61,041 bases of DNA from Pyrenochaeta sp. MPI-SDFR-AT-0127 (lineage: Eukaryota; Ascomycota; Dothideomycetes; Pleosporales; Cucurbitariaceae), in contig JAGTJM010000116.1 of assembly GCA_020747015.1 (NCBI GenBank), forward strand, positions 1 through 61,041, read 5' to 3'. The notes under the pieces were generated by a model. The model saw only the letters and a list, made by a program, of their open reading frames with translations, ran no database searches and was not told where the DNA came from. The translations under genes were made by a program, and so were the position numbers. Positions 48,169 through 59,879 of this stretch are shown here, piece after piece; position 1 is the first letter of the stretch, and each line of letters starts with the position of its first letter.

Positions 48169-48867
48169 ATGATCCTCCGCATCTACAGTTACGTTGAGTG
48201 GTCCTTCGTATGGCAACAGCTTTGGACAATCGCCTCCATTCATCTTGCTTTAGTATCGACCGCGGCTCTCTCTGCGTATGTGGAAATGCGACGAGCGAGC
48301 TTCGAACGGGGCTCCACTTCAGAAGCAGTGCAACGTGAGCGCCTGACGCCACGGCCGATCCAGTCTCTGCTCAAAAGTAAAGACTCTCCAGACGCGTTCT
48401 TCCACAGCCTATTCCGACCGAACGTGTTGGTTGAAGAGGTGAGTTAGCGTTGTCGCGAGTACGGCGTCAGTGCTAATTTTAAGCATCTCCATCGACGGAC
48501 CTACAATATCCTGTCCAACCCGAGCCCATTAGTATTCGTAGTAGCTCTACTCGCCTACCTCCTTACATACCATCACCTCCACACGAAACAAAGAACCAGG
48601 TTCAAATATCACAGCATACTGCTGCTAGCTGGAACAACGTTCACGGCGGCGGTCGCTGCTACACGGGAGAATGAATGGGTTGATGTGCTGTTAGTCTGGA
48701 TCCCGGCGTCTCTGAATGACAGCATGTTAGTGAGCTACATTCTAGGCGTATTTGTGAGTATTGGGAGAGGCTGTACGCAAAGTCGTGCCGCGGAGGTGGT
48801 GCCGTACGACGAGAAATTGGGGGTTGGGTGTAGGTCAGATACGTTCAGGATACATACTGAACCTTAG
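48169..48867 (+). CDS. Small multi-pass membrane protein, two exons, unknown family
   Basis: Exon 1 (48,169-48,438, 90 codons from an ATG with an in-frame stop upstream) and exon 2 (48,484-48,867) are joined by a 45-nt intron with a GTGAGT donor, a GCTAAT branch word and an unusual AAG acceptor. Exon 2 stays open for 127 codons, giving 217 aa in total. Hydrophobic spans lie near residues 12-38 (WSFVWQQLWTIASIHLALV), 104-122 (SPLVFVVALLAYLLTY), 133-149 (SILLLAGTTFTAAVAA) and 157-185 (VDVLLVWIPASL...LGVFVSIG). It therefore looks like a three- to four-pass membrane protein. It points away from the zinc-finger/membrane gene across 800 bp. No family is recognised and the AAG acceptor is the weakest point of the model. 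Confidence 0.6.
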
Positions 48868-51417
48868 ACGCAAGAATAGCGGCTAGGAGAATAAAGATGG
48901 AGGGTTACTGGGAAAATCAAGGCGGAATGGAAGGTGGATGAAAGACACAGGATTCGGCGGGGCGGCCGGTCCGGAGAAATAACAATGAGCGCACCGCACC
49001 TACCATATTCGTCGGTGGCGCTAGAGACCTACAACAGCAATATCAGCTGGTTCACGGAGAATGTACATTCCATAAAGGAGAATTGAGCATTGATTTATTG
49101 AGGTTTACTTGCTGCTTGTACCTAGCAAAAGGCACCAATATTATTTACCAACTCTCGTGTCATTCATCACAGGCGTCAGCTTGTTCTTGGCGGATCTATT
49201 GCTAACGCTCAACCTTTCCTGCAATCCGATAGATTTGGTCTTTGACACTAGTTCCATTCCAGTGGAAAGCTCTAGCTGGTACAGACTTGTTGCTCAGTCA
49301 AAAGTAAGATGGGTTGAGCAGGAGGCAGAATGTGGCGAGAGTGTGATTGGGGGTTTGCCTTGCAGCCTTGGGCATTAGTCGTCGTAACCTTAGATTAGAC
49401 ATCTCCTGTGAGTATGGAGATTGTCTCTCACACTTGATGGCCAGGTTTAGGCCTCATCTGTTAGCAGGGCTGGGCAGCGCTGATTGTTCTCGCCAACACG
49501 ATCACGCCTCCATCGGCTACAGCAAGGTTCCCAACAGGTGACCATATGACATGCCAGGTGCTGGAGTGAGAGTTCAGCGCAAAGCCAAGCAAACGCACAC
49601 GATCGGTCATTGCCTATTACAGACGCAATCAGCCAGCCAAAAACGTCGACAAGAACTACCACGAAATGATGCAGCTAGTAAAAAGACTGGGGATGCTTCG
49701 ATGGAGTTCGAATTCAACCATCTCTTCAAGTCAGGCTGCATTGTTGATTGCTTAATACAACACGTACAACACGATGCCGACGCTCACCAACGACCGAGCA
49801 ATACATACACAAGGCACTATATCCCCTTTGATCTACGCATTTCACCAGGACGACCCCGCCATAGGGATGGCAAACGACAGAAAGACTATGCAGACCGTGT
49901 CGCTTCCATATGTGAGACTATGAGAATACACCACCGACAGCGTTGGAGCATAGGTAACGGCAAAGCACTCTTTAGCACTCCTCAGCAACCCTGGCCAGTT
50001 TCAGGGACTGAAGATCAAATCAAGATGCCTAAACAGCTCTGCTAGAAGCAAATGTGGCGACCAAAAACCTGGTAAAGGCAACACAATGGTTGCACTCCAT
50101 GCCTACGGTTGTTCTCGAATGTCAGTCCATGTCTGTATCAGATCCGTTTGCTGCGACGACAAGTCCTCCTCTAGCCAGTTCGGCATTTCTGACCACACAG
50201 TCGTCGCGGCTGGCGTAGTGTCAGGCAATGGTGAGTTTTCGATAGCCTCCTCGACAGGAGTGCAAGAACGTTCCATAGTCTTGATATAACAACGATGCTT
50301 GAGATTACGCTAATGAAGGCTGGACCCTACGTGGAAGTCACCTACGGACCTGTCTCTCCCCTCTCGGATATGCTGACCAAAATAGCCTTGGAAGGTGACA
50401 GGCTCGGGTCACCCAAAGACTTTGTTGAAGGCATTCTGCTAGTTCAATGTTCCGGCATGACGATCACTGGCTGCCAGACCCCAATTCCTCTGAGCCCTCT
50501 CGCAAGAACTGACTAACGGTGATTTCACGGAGCATGTATAGTCTGGCGCCGCTCTCGACGTCCTGGAAAACCGCAAGTGGAGCGTCTCCCTATAGCACAG
50601 TACTTCTTTCGGCACAATAACCGTCGTCTTCTGCTAAAAGCACGGAAGAAAAGGTCCTCGTTTTCTGCGGGAAAGTCTCCAGCACAAAAGCTAAATCACA
50701 TGCAATGAAGGTTCCTGGCTGTGGTATTTCCGGACCATCTACAAGAAATCCATAGAATCACAAATGGCTGTTTATGACAGCTGGTCAACCCGGATCTACC
50801 GAGTCATGCCACTGTCGCTTTAGTCGCAGTAGAAATACTGGCCTTGAACCTGCTAATAACAACTTCTTGAACATTGGCTTTTGGAGCTCAACAGATTTCT
50901 GGAACGGATCAATGGGTGTATACCTACGCAAGAAAGATTCCTTTCGTTATTCACACTCGCGTATGCCTTACAGTCCCCACACACTGTGGTTCGATCATAA
51001 CGACCGACGGTCCAGTTGGATGCGATCGCAATATAAAGCAGACGCGATCGTTGACATTCGTGAGAGACTCAGTGCGTTAAACTTGCTTTATTTTGCATAA
51101 TCAGCTCTTCGGTGTGCGTTGAAAGTGCGCTCACACACTAGTGATACATGAGACTAGAAGAACAGCGAATGTGGCGCAGATTGGGAACCGCACCAATGCA
51201 GTCTGGCAGCGCAGTATCCACTGAGGCTTGGGTGGCACAGTCCTTGCTGCAGATCTTAACATACTTCATTCGTGCGCAGCCCATCACAATTAGACTTAGG
51301 AAGCACCGAAACAAAGCCACCTTAACCTCTGAAGCATTCGTATACAGATGATTCAATGCTATCCTTCACACACTGTAGCCTTTACGATATAACACTATAT
51401 TCAGCGGTGATTTTAAT
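48868..51417. other. Interval with fragmentary open frames
   Basis: The longest frame (49,551-50,045 plus, 164 codons) has no motif. Frames at 50,295-50,516, 50,774-51,100 and 50,874-51,080 read like pieces of protein in different frames, which suggests a degraded gene, but no family is recognisable. At 51,138-51,356 both strands are open and cannot be ranked. Confidence 0.3.
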
Positions 51418-52049
51418 CTACACGGTACCCAAACAATATCGTTGCCAGTTTTTCGCACCATCGACTTCGGCTTCTACTTTGTAAGGCTCATTATTTTGAC
51501 CCACGATCAGACACAGGAGGCTCTGCGGCGATCGGTCTGACCATATTAGACTCTCGGCGTGCAGGACTTGTAGTCTTGAGGATGGACGTATACGAAAGAG
51601 GTGGAAGGTGGATGCGTAGTGATTCGATAGGTCAATAATGGCCTTGGGGCGTCTGCATGGAGGGAGGGGAGAGATCTGGTAGCTTTGAGGATTGGTCGTA
51701 CAGATCATGTTGCTTGGCTTGTCGACTATCTTGACAGACTCGTGACCTGCCTCGTACACAAGCGCTCCTGCGCAAATGATGAGGGATAAGATGCCACCAG
51801 GACGATACCTGCTATCGCTCTACCAGAAAGCCTTGATGGGCGACAACCAGCCGGTGCCGGGGACACTGATGAGGTTGCTGAGAAAGGTAGCTTTGGACGA
51901 TGTGAAAGCCAAAATTCCTTTCAGCAAAGCCTCTCCAGGAGCTATCTACTAATTTGTAGCATAGGCAGTGTGGATCTGCCCATCATATGTTTGGGTACCG
52001 TTGAGAATGATGGCGCCGATCACCAGTTTGCCTTGACACGAATTTGGAG
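51418..52049 (-). pseudogene. Degraded gene of unknown family with in-frame stops
   Basis: One minus frame reads coherently for about 210 codons: PNSCQGKLVIGAIILNGTQT, a stop pair at 51,946-51,951, ALLKGILAFTSSKATFLSNL, a stop at 51,820-51,822, a hydrophobic GGILSLIICAGALVYEAG, then VKIVDKPSNMICTTNPQSYQ and a charged end at 51,418. It starts after a good acceptor (ACTAAT branch word, then TTGTGCAG at 52,050). A possible earlier exon near 52,190-52,260 reads VCYELTSVFNSCKRDCKAEF. The stops are TAG codons that single changes could have made from CAG or TGG. Short introns around the stops are not excluded. No family is recognised. Confidence 0.4.
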
Positions 52050-53023
52050 CTGCACAATGGTAGAAGATTAGTTCAGTACTATGGATGGTTCGATTCCCAT
52101 GAGTGATCTAGTGAGGTGTATCAGCTCGTGGCGATAAGAATGGAATACGATCTAGCATACATGCCTACTGTGTTAACCTATTGAGTTTCAGATCCGAACT
52201 CTGCCTTGCAATCGCGCTTACACGAGTTGAAGACGCTAGTTAGCTCATAACAAACACGTACACGCACAGGGAACAGTCAAGGTATTTGTTGGAATCAGGT
52301 CGTGGAAAGCCACTAGTCATTATCTGACGGGCCTTCGACGCATTTTTGAGTGTTATAACTGTCATGGCTGCGCAGCAGCGGTTCTATAATCGAGCGCCGT
52401 GTTCAAAAAGCGTATGCGAGCGCTTGTCGGCTCTGATAAGGACTGACGTCACAAATTACGACATTTGCTATCTATCAGCTGGTAGAACGTCATAGAACTT
52501 GCTCATGACTCACTGTTCACTGCTCACTGTTCACTTTTCACTGTTTACCGTGATTGCGCTCCGTCTTGGCACCAATACATCCTCCTCCTCCCAGTCCGTA
52601 CAGCTACCACCAACCTACCTCTCCTCTCTTTTGAAACCACCTCTTTTGACCTTTTGAGCCTCTCATAGCAAGGCGCGTGTCTCAACGGTGGATGCCTACT
52701 AGGACCATCGCCTCGTGATATGAGCCCTCCTTCGACAACGCTCCATCTCTTCACTCATGTCAGACTTGCTTAAGGCAATCTGTCCAGAGAGTGGATGCTC
52801 CTGGGCGGTGGATACCCAACACGCAACTGCATGAGACAGCTTCGCTGTTAGATGCTTACGCTATCGAAACACCGCCATTGGCTGCGGCCTTGGCTGGAGG
52901 TTGAAGACTGACTCAAACCATCGACACCTGTGGCTTTGTCAACCACTTCAACAACTACAGCCGGAAGTCCTCCCTGAGCACAGTAGTCCTCCCTGTTCAA
53001 AGGCAAAAGACCATGGCTCAACC
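52050..53023. other. Intergenic region
   Basis: Apart from the possible short exon at 52,190-52,260 nothing is supported. A run of CACTGTTCACTGCTCACTG-type words (52,507-52,550) is a small irregular repeat. Confidence 0.3.
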
Positions 53024-53133
53024 TATGGCAGCAGCCTCTCTCATTCAATGAGGGATAACTAAGGCAGCTCAAATTTCAAAGTCTGAGGTATGGAAGCAGC
53101 AGCCTCTCTCTTTTAGAGGGATCATCAAGGCAG
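53024..53133. repeat. Imperfect direct repeat, two copies of about 44 bp
   Basis: TATGGCAGCAGCCTCTCTCA...AAGGCAG (53,024-53,067) recurs as TATGGAAGCAGCAGCCTCTC...AAGGCAG (53,089-53,133). The spacing suggests a tandem duplication of a unit of about 65 bp. Confidence 0.6.
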
Positions 53134-53460
53134 GCACAAGTCTATGTCTAGGCATAGCAACAATCCACTTTTGCGAGCCGAAGCGTTGGCCTAGGGTTAA
53201 GAGGCAACGTGGAGGGGTTTCACTGCTACTTGATATCAACCGCCAGGCAACTCCACTTAGGAGATCTGCAATGGTATGGAGATCAGTAGACTCGGTCCTG
53301 TCACTACTTTCTGCCATCCTGCTGCACTTTGTGTTGTAAGACTGGACACGGCAGATTGGAGTTTGACGCAAGCGACTGAGGCAAGATTACTGGGTGGGGC
53401 CCATTGGAGCAGTTGCCTCTGGCGATTGTCTGAGGGGTCTTTCTAGCAAAAGTGTAGATT

Positions 53461-53583
53461 GGCTTTGGTCGTGGTTTGGAGGTGTTCTATACCAAATGTG
53501 TTGGCTTTGGCCATTGTTGGAGGGTCCTGCAACAAACGTGTTGGCTATTTGGCCTTGAACGGTTGTCTGGTATGCCAGACGTG
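53461..53583. repeat. Degenerate 40-42-bp tandem repeat, about three units
   Basis: Units beginning GGCTTTGG...TGTGTT start at 53,461, 53,503 and 53,543; a weaker unit precedes them (53,414-53,460, GGCGATTGTCTGAGGGG...AAAGTGTAGATT). Shared words include TTGGAGG, CAAA(T/C)GTGTT and GGCTTTGG. An open frame of 60 codons through them is probably incidental. Confidence 0.55.
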
Positions 53584-53641
53584 CGCAGTCATCTTGGGTT
53601 TACAATCTGTCAAGTCATTTGTCCTGATATTGGGTAAGTAA

Positions 53642-56189
53642 AAGTGTTATGAGAATTTGCTGCGCGAGGCTACGTAGCTCGTCCAAGTTCGCATCACTAC
53701 ACTATTTTCTACATATTGGTGGCAAACTTAGCACACAGGAAATTATTTAACTCCATTGGGAACTAATCAACTGCAACATTCTCATTACTTCTTTAATAAA
53801 CACAGCTAGCGCCACGATACGATGGCATCTACAGTGGCAAGTCTATCCCGAGGCGATCCAAGTCACCTCTTCGTTCTACTAATAGGCCCTCTGAGCGACG
53901 ATTTTGTATCCGCTATCCTTAACCGTAATGAAATGAGGCAGAGGTTGCTATTAACACACGTATGACTGTCGAGCAGGTCATTGGGACTAAATTACAACTA
54001 TGCGGGTAAGGATAGCTTCTAACTTATAGGCAACGGTTCATAACAGCACGCCCAGAATCGCCGTACAATTGGTGAAGTCTTACAGTAGACAGTAGTTCTA
54101 GAGCATCTGCAGAGCTAGGTATCTCAAGCGTAGACTCTATTGAGTCGAACTCTTAATATTTCTCTTTGACGTAGTAATCGTAGTCCTATTCAAGCTCTTT
54201 CAGTAGTACATCAACACCACGCCCTACTCCAAGCGGGACGTTATATAGATCGTCAAGCACACTACACGCTGGACCGATACTTCAAGTAGCTCAATCACTT
54301 GCGCACTCTTCTCAGGAATGTCGATCATCCAGTCGCAGCAGCACTTTGTATTGCATTTAGAGGGTGTGCCAGAAGATATAACAACACCGCAAACATGATC
54401 AAAAAGTTCAGAGATCCTACCTTTCTACGGCGCGGTAGGCATAGTGGTAATATTAAAAACTGCCGCTACAAGATATAGGCATGATAACATCCTTCGCGAC
54501 TACTAATACTGTGAGCATGCTAGGCAGAAGGTGTCGTAGCTCGCGCAGTTAAGGGAAGCTGCAGGGGGTATTGCAGCAACTAGCTTATTGTCTGCAGGTC
54601 TATCGACCACGATGCGCACCCGCTATTTACACTTTACAATTTCGAGCAAGTAGAAACGCTAGTACTGTACTAAGGCGGTACGAGTGGCCGTCGTGACTCT
54701 ATTCATCTCTTAATCCTAACTAAATCACTATCTCCACATAACTATGCTTTCTATATACGAGTTATTGCGATGCAGGAGATAAAACACACTTAGACGGTGA
54801 GACTACCAGTATGAAATTATGCGGATACTGCAAAGATTATAATACTGTATAGCAACTAGAGTAGGATAGTTTAGTGTATCCCGATAGGTTACGAAGCTCT
54901 ATTTAACTATTTCTTTGCGGAATGCTGTGGTCCTACATGGTGTGCTGTTGGTGTTGAGATGATGTTAATGTACGTGCAGGTGGATTGTGTACAAAGCTTT
55001 GTATAGTGGTGGTAAGTTGCAATCTTCACCCTCCCGATACTTTAGACGACAGGCAACGTAGAGTTTGAGTACTCGTCGTATAGGTTACGTTTACTTCATA
55101 AGGGCCGTGGAGTGTGGGAAGGCACTTTAGCTTACTATACCTATGAAAGGTCTCGCTAACACTAAGAACTGCAGTGAAGTCTTTGTGCCTATGCGGGGAT
55201 TAATACGGTAAGAATAGTTGCCTTGGTATCGAACCCAGACCTACATGAGTGGTGGAGCATGGGGACTCAGCCTTGTTGGTGCTTACGCCTCCTTACTCGC
55301 ACTAAGCGTGGCAATCAGTACTACTTCTCAGCCTCAGTACCAATTATGGTAAGCAACAATAGGTGCCCTTGTCATAGAAAAACAAACCTAAGTGTTCAAA
55401 GCACCCCGAACTGAATTCTGGAGCCTGACAAGGCTGAACTGCAATAAGATGATACTTCAGATAGCTGTTGTGCTCCGAATCTCATGATTCAGACCAAATA
55501 GCAAGCAATTTGTTGATACTGCAACGCTCCACTGATCTTCCAGATGGGTCTACTAGACAGGGAATGATCACGTTGGGCCCTCCGAATACAACCCGGGGGC
55601 ATCCAATCCAGCCCGTGGCTCTAATTTCCGCTATGTGGTTATTGAATATAAATACACCTCCCGACCAGCCGAAGCACCCCAACGAGACCATCATGCTCCA
55701 ACCGGGCGGATAGAGGAAACAGGTTTTCGAACTAGTGCCCTCATAGCCGGCTTCAGTCATGCACAATTAGTACTTCTCAAGCAGTTCGAAGCTGGGGGTA
55801 AGCTTGAAGGAGTTTGATGGAGCATAGACAAGAACAGCCAGGGCCATACGGTCAAAAATGGAGTGCTATGGATTGCTGCGCCGACATCCAAGTATTATTA
55901 TGAAGGGTTTACGCTCCAAAGCGATGCGGAGACCAACCATATAGGTGCCCCCACGCTTAAAACCCCACAGCTCGAGTCGCAAGTATAGCTAATTGATTGT
56001 AGTGGACGACTTGAAACAACAGAACCGAAACTAAGAGCTCTTGGACAACACTTGTGAGACATTCTGCAAACGGATAGTCTACCAAGTTCCATTGCTGGAA
56101 GTAGACCGAGAATTTGCAAGACGACACCATTTTCGTTTGGACAAAGCATTCAAAGACTTGAACGCAGCCGAATCCGATATACAAAAGAC
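53642..56189. other. Decayed interval
   Basis: From 53,650 to 55,220 no frame exceeds 60 codons on either strand; the sequence is intermediate in composition and looks like old degraded repeat or gene material, without readable motifs. At 55,223-55,817 several overlapping frames on both strands (up to 94 codons) cannot be ranked. A box-B-like GGTTCGATACC (minus strand, near 55,227) is not part of a tRNA. Confidence 0.35.
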
Positions 56190-56817
56190 ATGACGCAGTA
56201 CACAACGAGCCCATAGACTTACTCGACGAAGATGTACTTTTCAATCTGGTGGCTACGATCGTGCTAATGTTGCTGGTTGCTACCATCTTGGCTATTTGTT
56301 ATCCCCAATTGAGGAAAGACATAGCCATATTGTCAATGTGTTGGTTTACGCTACTGATGTGCGTTTGGACATTAACGTATTCATTCCTTAGGCCTGGCGA
56401 AGAACACGACGACATGTCAGCCAAGTGGAGTCGACAGAAAACTACCTGGAAGGCTCGGGACGATTTCAATTTATTTCTCCCATAACAATATTCAATCACG
56501 ATGTCACGCGAGCAAGGCTCTTAGACGAGCAACTACACTATACTAGAGAGGCTACACTAACCTGGCTCACGAGACTCCAAGTTTCCTTCATACTCTTTTC
56601 GTTTAGGATGCTAACCATTTAGCTTATAGCGTTTTTATTGTTAAATTAGGAACATCCAGCGTTTACGGATGTTTTCAACATTGTACTTTTCACTTCTATA
56701 TTGATTTCCATTGGGACTACGGGAATCACATTGGTATTCTTGAGACCGAAGAAACAAAATACGCATATCAACCGGTCAGAAAGTTTGGAGGATGAACGAG
56801 AGGGAACATAGCTTATT
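56190..56817 (+). pseudogene. Multi-pass membrane protein gene, probably degenerate
   Basis: An open segment reads NEPIDLLDEDVLFNLVATIV and two hydrophobic spans (VLMLLVATILAICYP and ILSMCWFTLLMCVWTLTYSFL) in one frame. It passes to a second frame near 56,425 (FISPITIFNHDVTRARLLDE, then LQVSFILFSF). That frame meets TAG at 56,620 and another TAG at 56,647, and continues after them as EHPAFTDVFNIVLFTSILIS with IGTTGITLVFLRPKK to a TAG at 56,815. Because the last parts share a frame, either an intron whose length is divisible by three or two nonsense changes separate them; I found no good splice sites. No family is recognised. It lies just right of a decayed interval and converges on HET pseudogene 2. 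Confidence 0.4.
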
Positions 56818-57069
56818 AGGCCTGCTATATAAATCACCGGGTTGGCAAGTTGAAGCTGTGATATTATGGTTCTTTCGGTATACGATGCTCATTTTTCATG
56901 AAAACTGTCACAGAAGTTGTTTTTCATGGTACTATTTACAATAGTCTTATTACTGTATCCCCGCATGAATTTAAAACTTGTTTGCAGAAGATGTGTTGAG
57001 AGCTGAAGATGTCGTGAATAAATGTTCACCAACATACCATCATCGCTCGCATTCGTCACGTCTCCATAA

Positions 57070-58943
57070 TTAACAAAGAGTAACATTTCGAGTCTCAAAG
57101 AAATGATTCCCCAACATCTCCCTGTCCATGAAACTATGCAGATGGCCTTCCCCCAGAAATTTGTGCTGAATCCTGTCCGCCAAACCCCTTTCAAATGACT
57201 AGTCTATTGGTCTCAGAATAAACGGTACTCTCCCTCTATGAAGAACCCATACTTCGTCTCCAGGCTGACATGCGGGATAGCAAAGGCCGAGATGATTTTG
57301 TCCCGTAACGAACATGGAACGCCCGTAAGTAAAAGACAACAATGTCCTCAGCCACGCTTCCAAAGGAAGCCTCGCTCCTTTCTTCACAGCGCTTAGCATC
57401 CTCGGCAGCCAGAGTCTAAGACCTTTCAAGTCCGCCTCGTTAGCCCCCCGCAGCGAACGCCCACTCTCGAACGATCTGTCCCTACAACCGTACGCCAGAA
57501 AGCATTTACCTTTGATTCGTCAAATATTCATGAGATAGTTCGGCGATGATACCAATGTCGGACAAAGCGGACCAATCCTCGAACACACCATAGACATGTT
57601 GAGGCGTTCCACTCTCCATAGCTCTACCAACATGAGAAATCTTGTCTATGCGGCTGCCGCGTAAGCTTAGAAGTGTTTTGTCTAGGATGGCTGGCTGGTA
57701 CGTGGTAGAGCTCGAAGCATTGTGCGGGGGGTGTGCCTGAAATCTCTTCATTCCCTGGCTAATGGATCTAAAGTCTGATGTCGCTCCAAAGTTGCGGACA
57801 CATGAGGGTGAGTTATCGCTGGGGGAAGCGAAGCCAAAGCCAGTCAAACAACTGAGGTCTCCACCACAATCGAGTAGTACAGCACTCATCGCGCTAATCT
57901 ATACGTCTGTAATTTGCAAAGAATAATCAATTCAAGTTGGGTATATTTCGATCGATCTACAAGTCCAAGAATGCCATATACTCTATCACGTGGGTCTCTA
58001 CAGCCTTTGTACAGCAGGCTTCGTAGCGAGTGATCTAGGCTCAAGGACTGGTCGAGTGGAGGAGAAATCGTAGCGGACGGATTGGGCTGGGTATGAAGGA
58101 CAGTCACGTCGGCAGTAAACGAGTAGTCAAGTGGTAGAAGGCCTGAAACTTGGAAACAGCAACTTCTGATATGGCGTGTATGATTCAGCTGACCGCATTT
58201 GAGTATTTCCCACGGTATCCTCCAGTGGCCTAATACCACTATTGCTGTAGCAAGCAGAAGACATTCCTGTACGCACCACAGTCTTGACCACCATGGCTTT
58301 TGATCCTTGGATGACGCCCAGGTCTTTTCGGAAGCCAGGTCCTCGCGGAATTCAAAGCTTTGGTCGGGCGGTCCCCCGTGCAAACATGACAGCTCGTGAG
58401 CATGTTGATCACGGGCAACGTGATGGATAATGGTGAAGGGGTCGATTTCAGGCCCGGCGACCTCGCCATTTGCACCTACTCGTTCTGCTTCCTCATTAGC
58501 TGAAATTCGAGGGTTGTGATACTTAACAAAAGCGTAACGCTATCTAAATACCTTGCAAAATTGAACACCTACCCATAAAAAACCGAGGCGTAACGCCGAA
58601 ATATCTCTCCCATCATGGCAATTTGGCATTCCTTTTCTATCAGGCGCTGGCTTATGCATATAGAGTCTACCCAAATGTGAATAGCAACGTCGTCCTTCCG
58701 AAGATAGCGTAAACAAGTCTCTAGGTTTCTAGGAACGAGCAGCTCAACACCTTCCACCCATACTGATGCTGTGTCATCTGCGTTTCCCCGTGTATACGAT
58801 ACAGCTTCGTATAGAGGACCATCATTCAGTGACACTTGCCGCAGTTCAGCCTCGATGCGCGTGGACCATGACCCGGGTAATAACGTGAGGACTCGAATAG
58901 ATCGGTTGTTACGTTTGGGGTTTTCGTAGTATATAGAAGCCAT
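57070..58943 (-). pseudogene. HET-domain (heterokaryon incompatibility) protein pseudogene 2
   Basis: From a true ATG at 58,943 the HET domain opens with RSIRVLTLLPGSW, YEAVSYTRGNADD (Arg in place of the usual Trp) and IHIWVDSICISQ. It continues after a gap as EEAERVGANGE, WWSRLWCVQECLL and RDPRDRVYGILGLVD. The C-terminal part reads KCFLAYGCRD, LWLPRMLSAVKKG and DEVWVLHRGRVPFILRPID. HET proteins mediate vegetative incompatibility. The intron expected near 58,500-58,573 has a TTTCAG acceptor but its phase does not fit the only nearby GT donor; frames change again near 57,890 and 57,520; and TAG at 57,199-57,201 cuts off a readable C-terminal extension (HKFLGEGHLHSFMDREM) ending at TAA 57,070. 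Some frame changes could be introns, but together with the missing Trp the gene is most likely dead. Confidence 0.7.
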
Positions 58944-59879
58944 TTCGTGTACGGATTGGCTACAAGCCAGAATAGAGCTGCATCTTTGCCAGATAGGGCC
59001 AGATTAAGAGTGAATAGAACTATGACCGCTGGATACGAGACCTTTAAGGCATCTGCCTGTGGAAGACAGACTGTGAGGCTGATGTAGGTATCTTGGAGAG
59101 TTCAGCTGGGCTAGACGAATGTCAAGGCACCAGGGCGGAACGAGACTCGTGCCAAGCCTGCTCAGCCGCACGAGTGGGACCTCAGCCTCGTCCGGCTGAC
59201 TGGGAAACTGATATTCAATCAAACACCTCTCAATCTCTTCGGGTCATGGCAAGGAGATACGAACATCTGATTACGGATGCGAATATGGGAAGCAAAGAGA
59301 GCTATCCAGCTATCTTGCCAGGTGAACCATCCCAGGTGATGTGATGTGTAGGATAGTGATGCGTGAATTCTGTGCTATACCTATAGATAAATCTCCCTTT
59401 TACCATACTTCAGTAGAAGTTTTAGACTCAGCCTCGTTACATCTTACCTGTTCCCTTCCTGACGCTCAGGATTGCAGTGATAAACGCTACCCACTGATTT
59501 TGCCGGTGTCCACCAGTTTATATAGTATGTAATCGATTAGACCGTGCAAGGGTAGAGGACTTGAGTCCAGGCTCGATAGGCTTTACCAATCCGCTCGTAC
59601 GGGCTAAAAATTACAGTGTAATTTACCCATATACCTCGATCGCAACATATCATATCCCTCTATTCTCTCTGCCCTTCATTCTAGTCCTGAACCAACTCCA
59701 TACGCCTTTACGCGTACCTTTAATCTAAACGTATAAATATAATAGCATTGCAGCATTTTATATCTTTCTACTACTAGGCCATTAAGCATACGATGTCACG
59801 CCCCGCAGTATGTCCTAGCCCACAATTTCCCTGAGGTATACACTACGTCGTACCAACCTATATTCTTCTACTAAGCCCT
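58944..59879. other. Upstream region of HET pseudogene 2
   Basis: Short frames on both strands (up to 83 codons) lack motifs. A/T content rises from about 59,600 towards the RIP block. Confidence 0.35.

Noticed and set aside
54432..54470. TAGGCATAGTGGTAAT resembling a tRNA box A
   Set aside because: No matching box B follows within 100 bases and no acceptor stem forms.
55221..55300. A GGTTCGATACC word on the minus strand, like a tRNA box B
   Set aside because: No box A (TGGCNNAGTGG-like) lies at the right distance upstream and no cloverleaf can be folded from the flanks.
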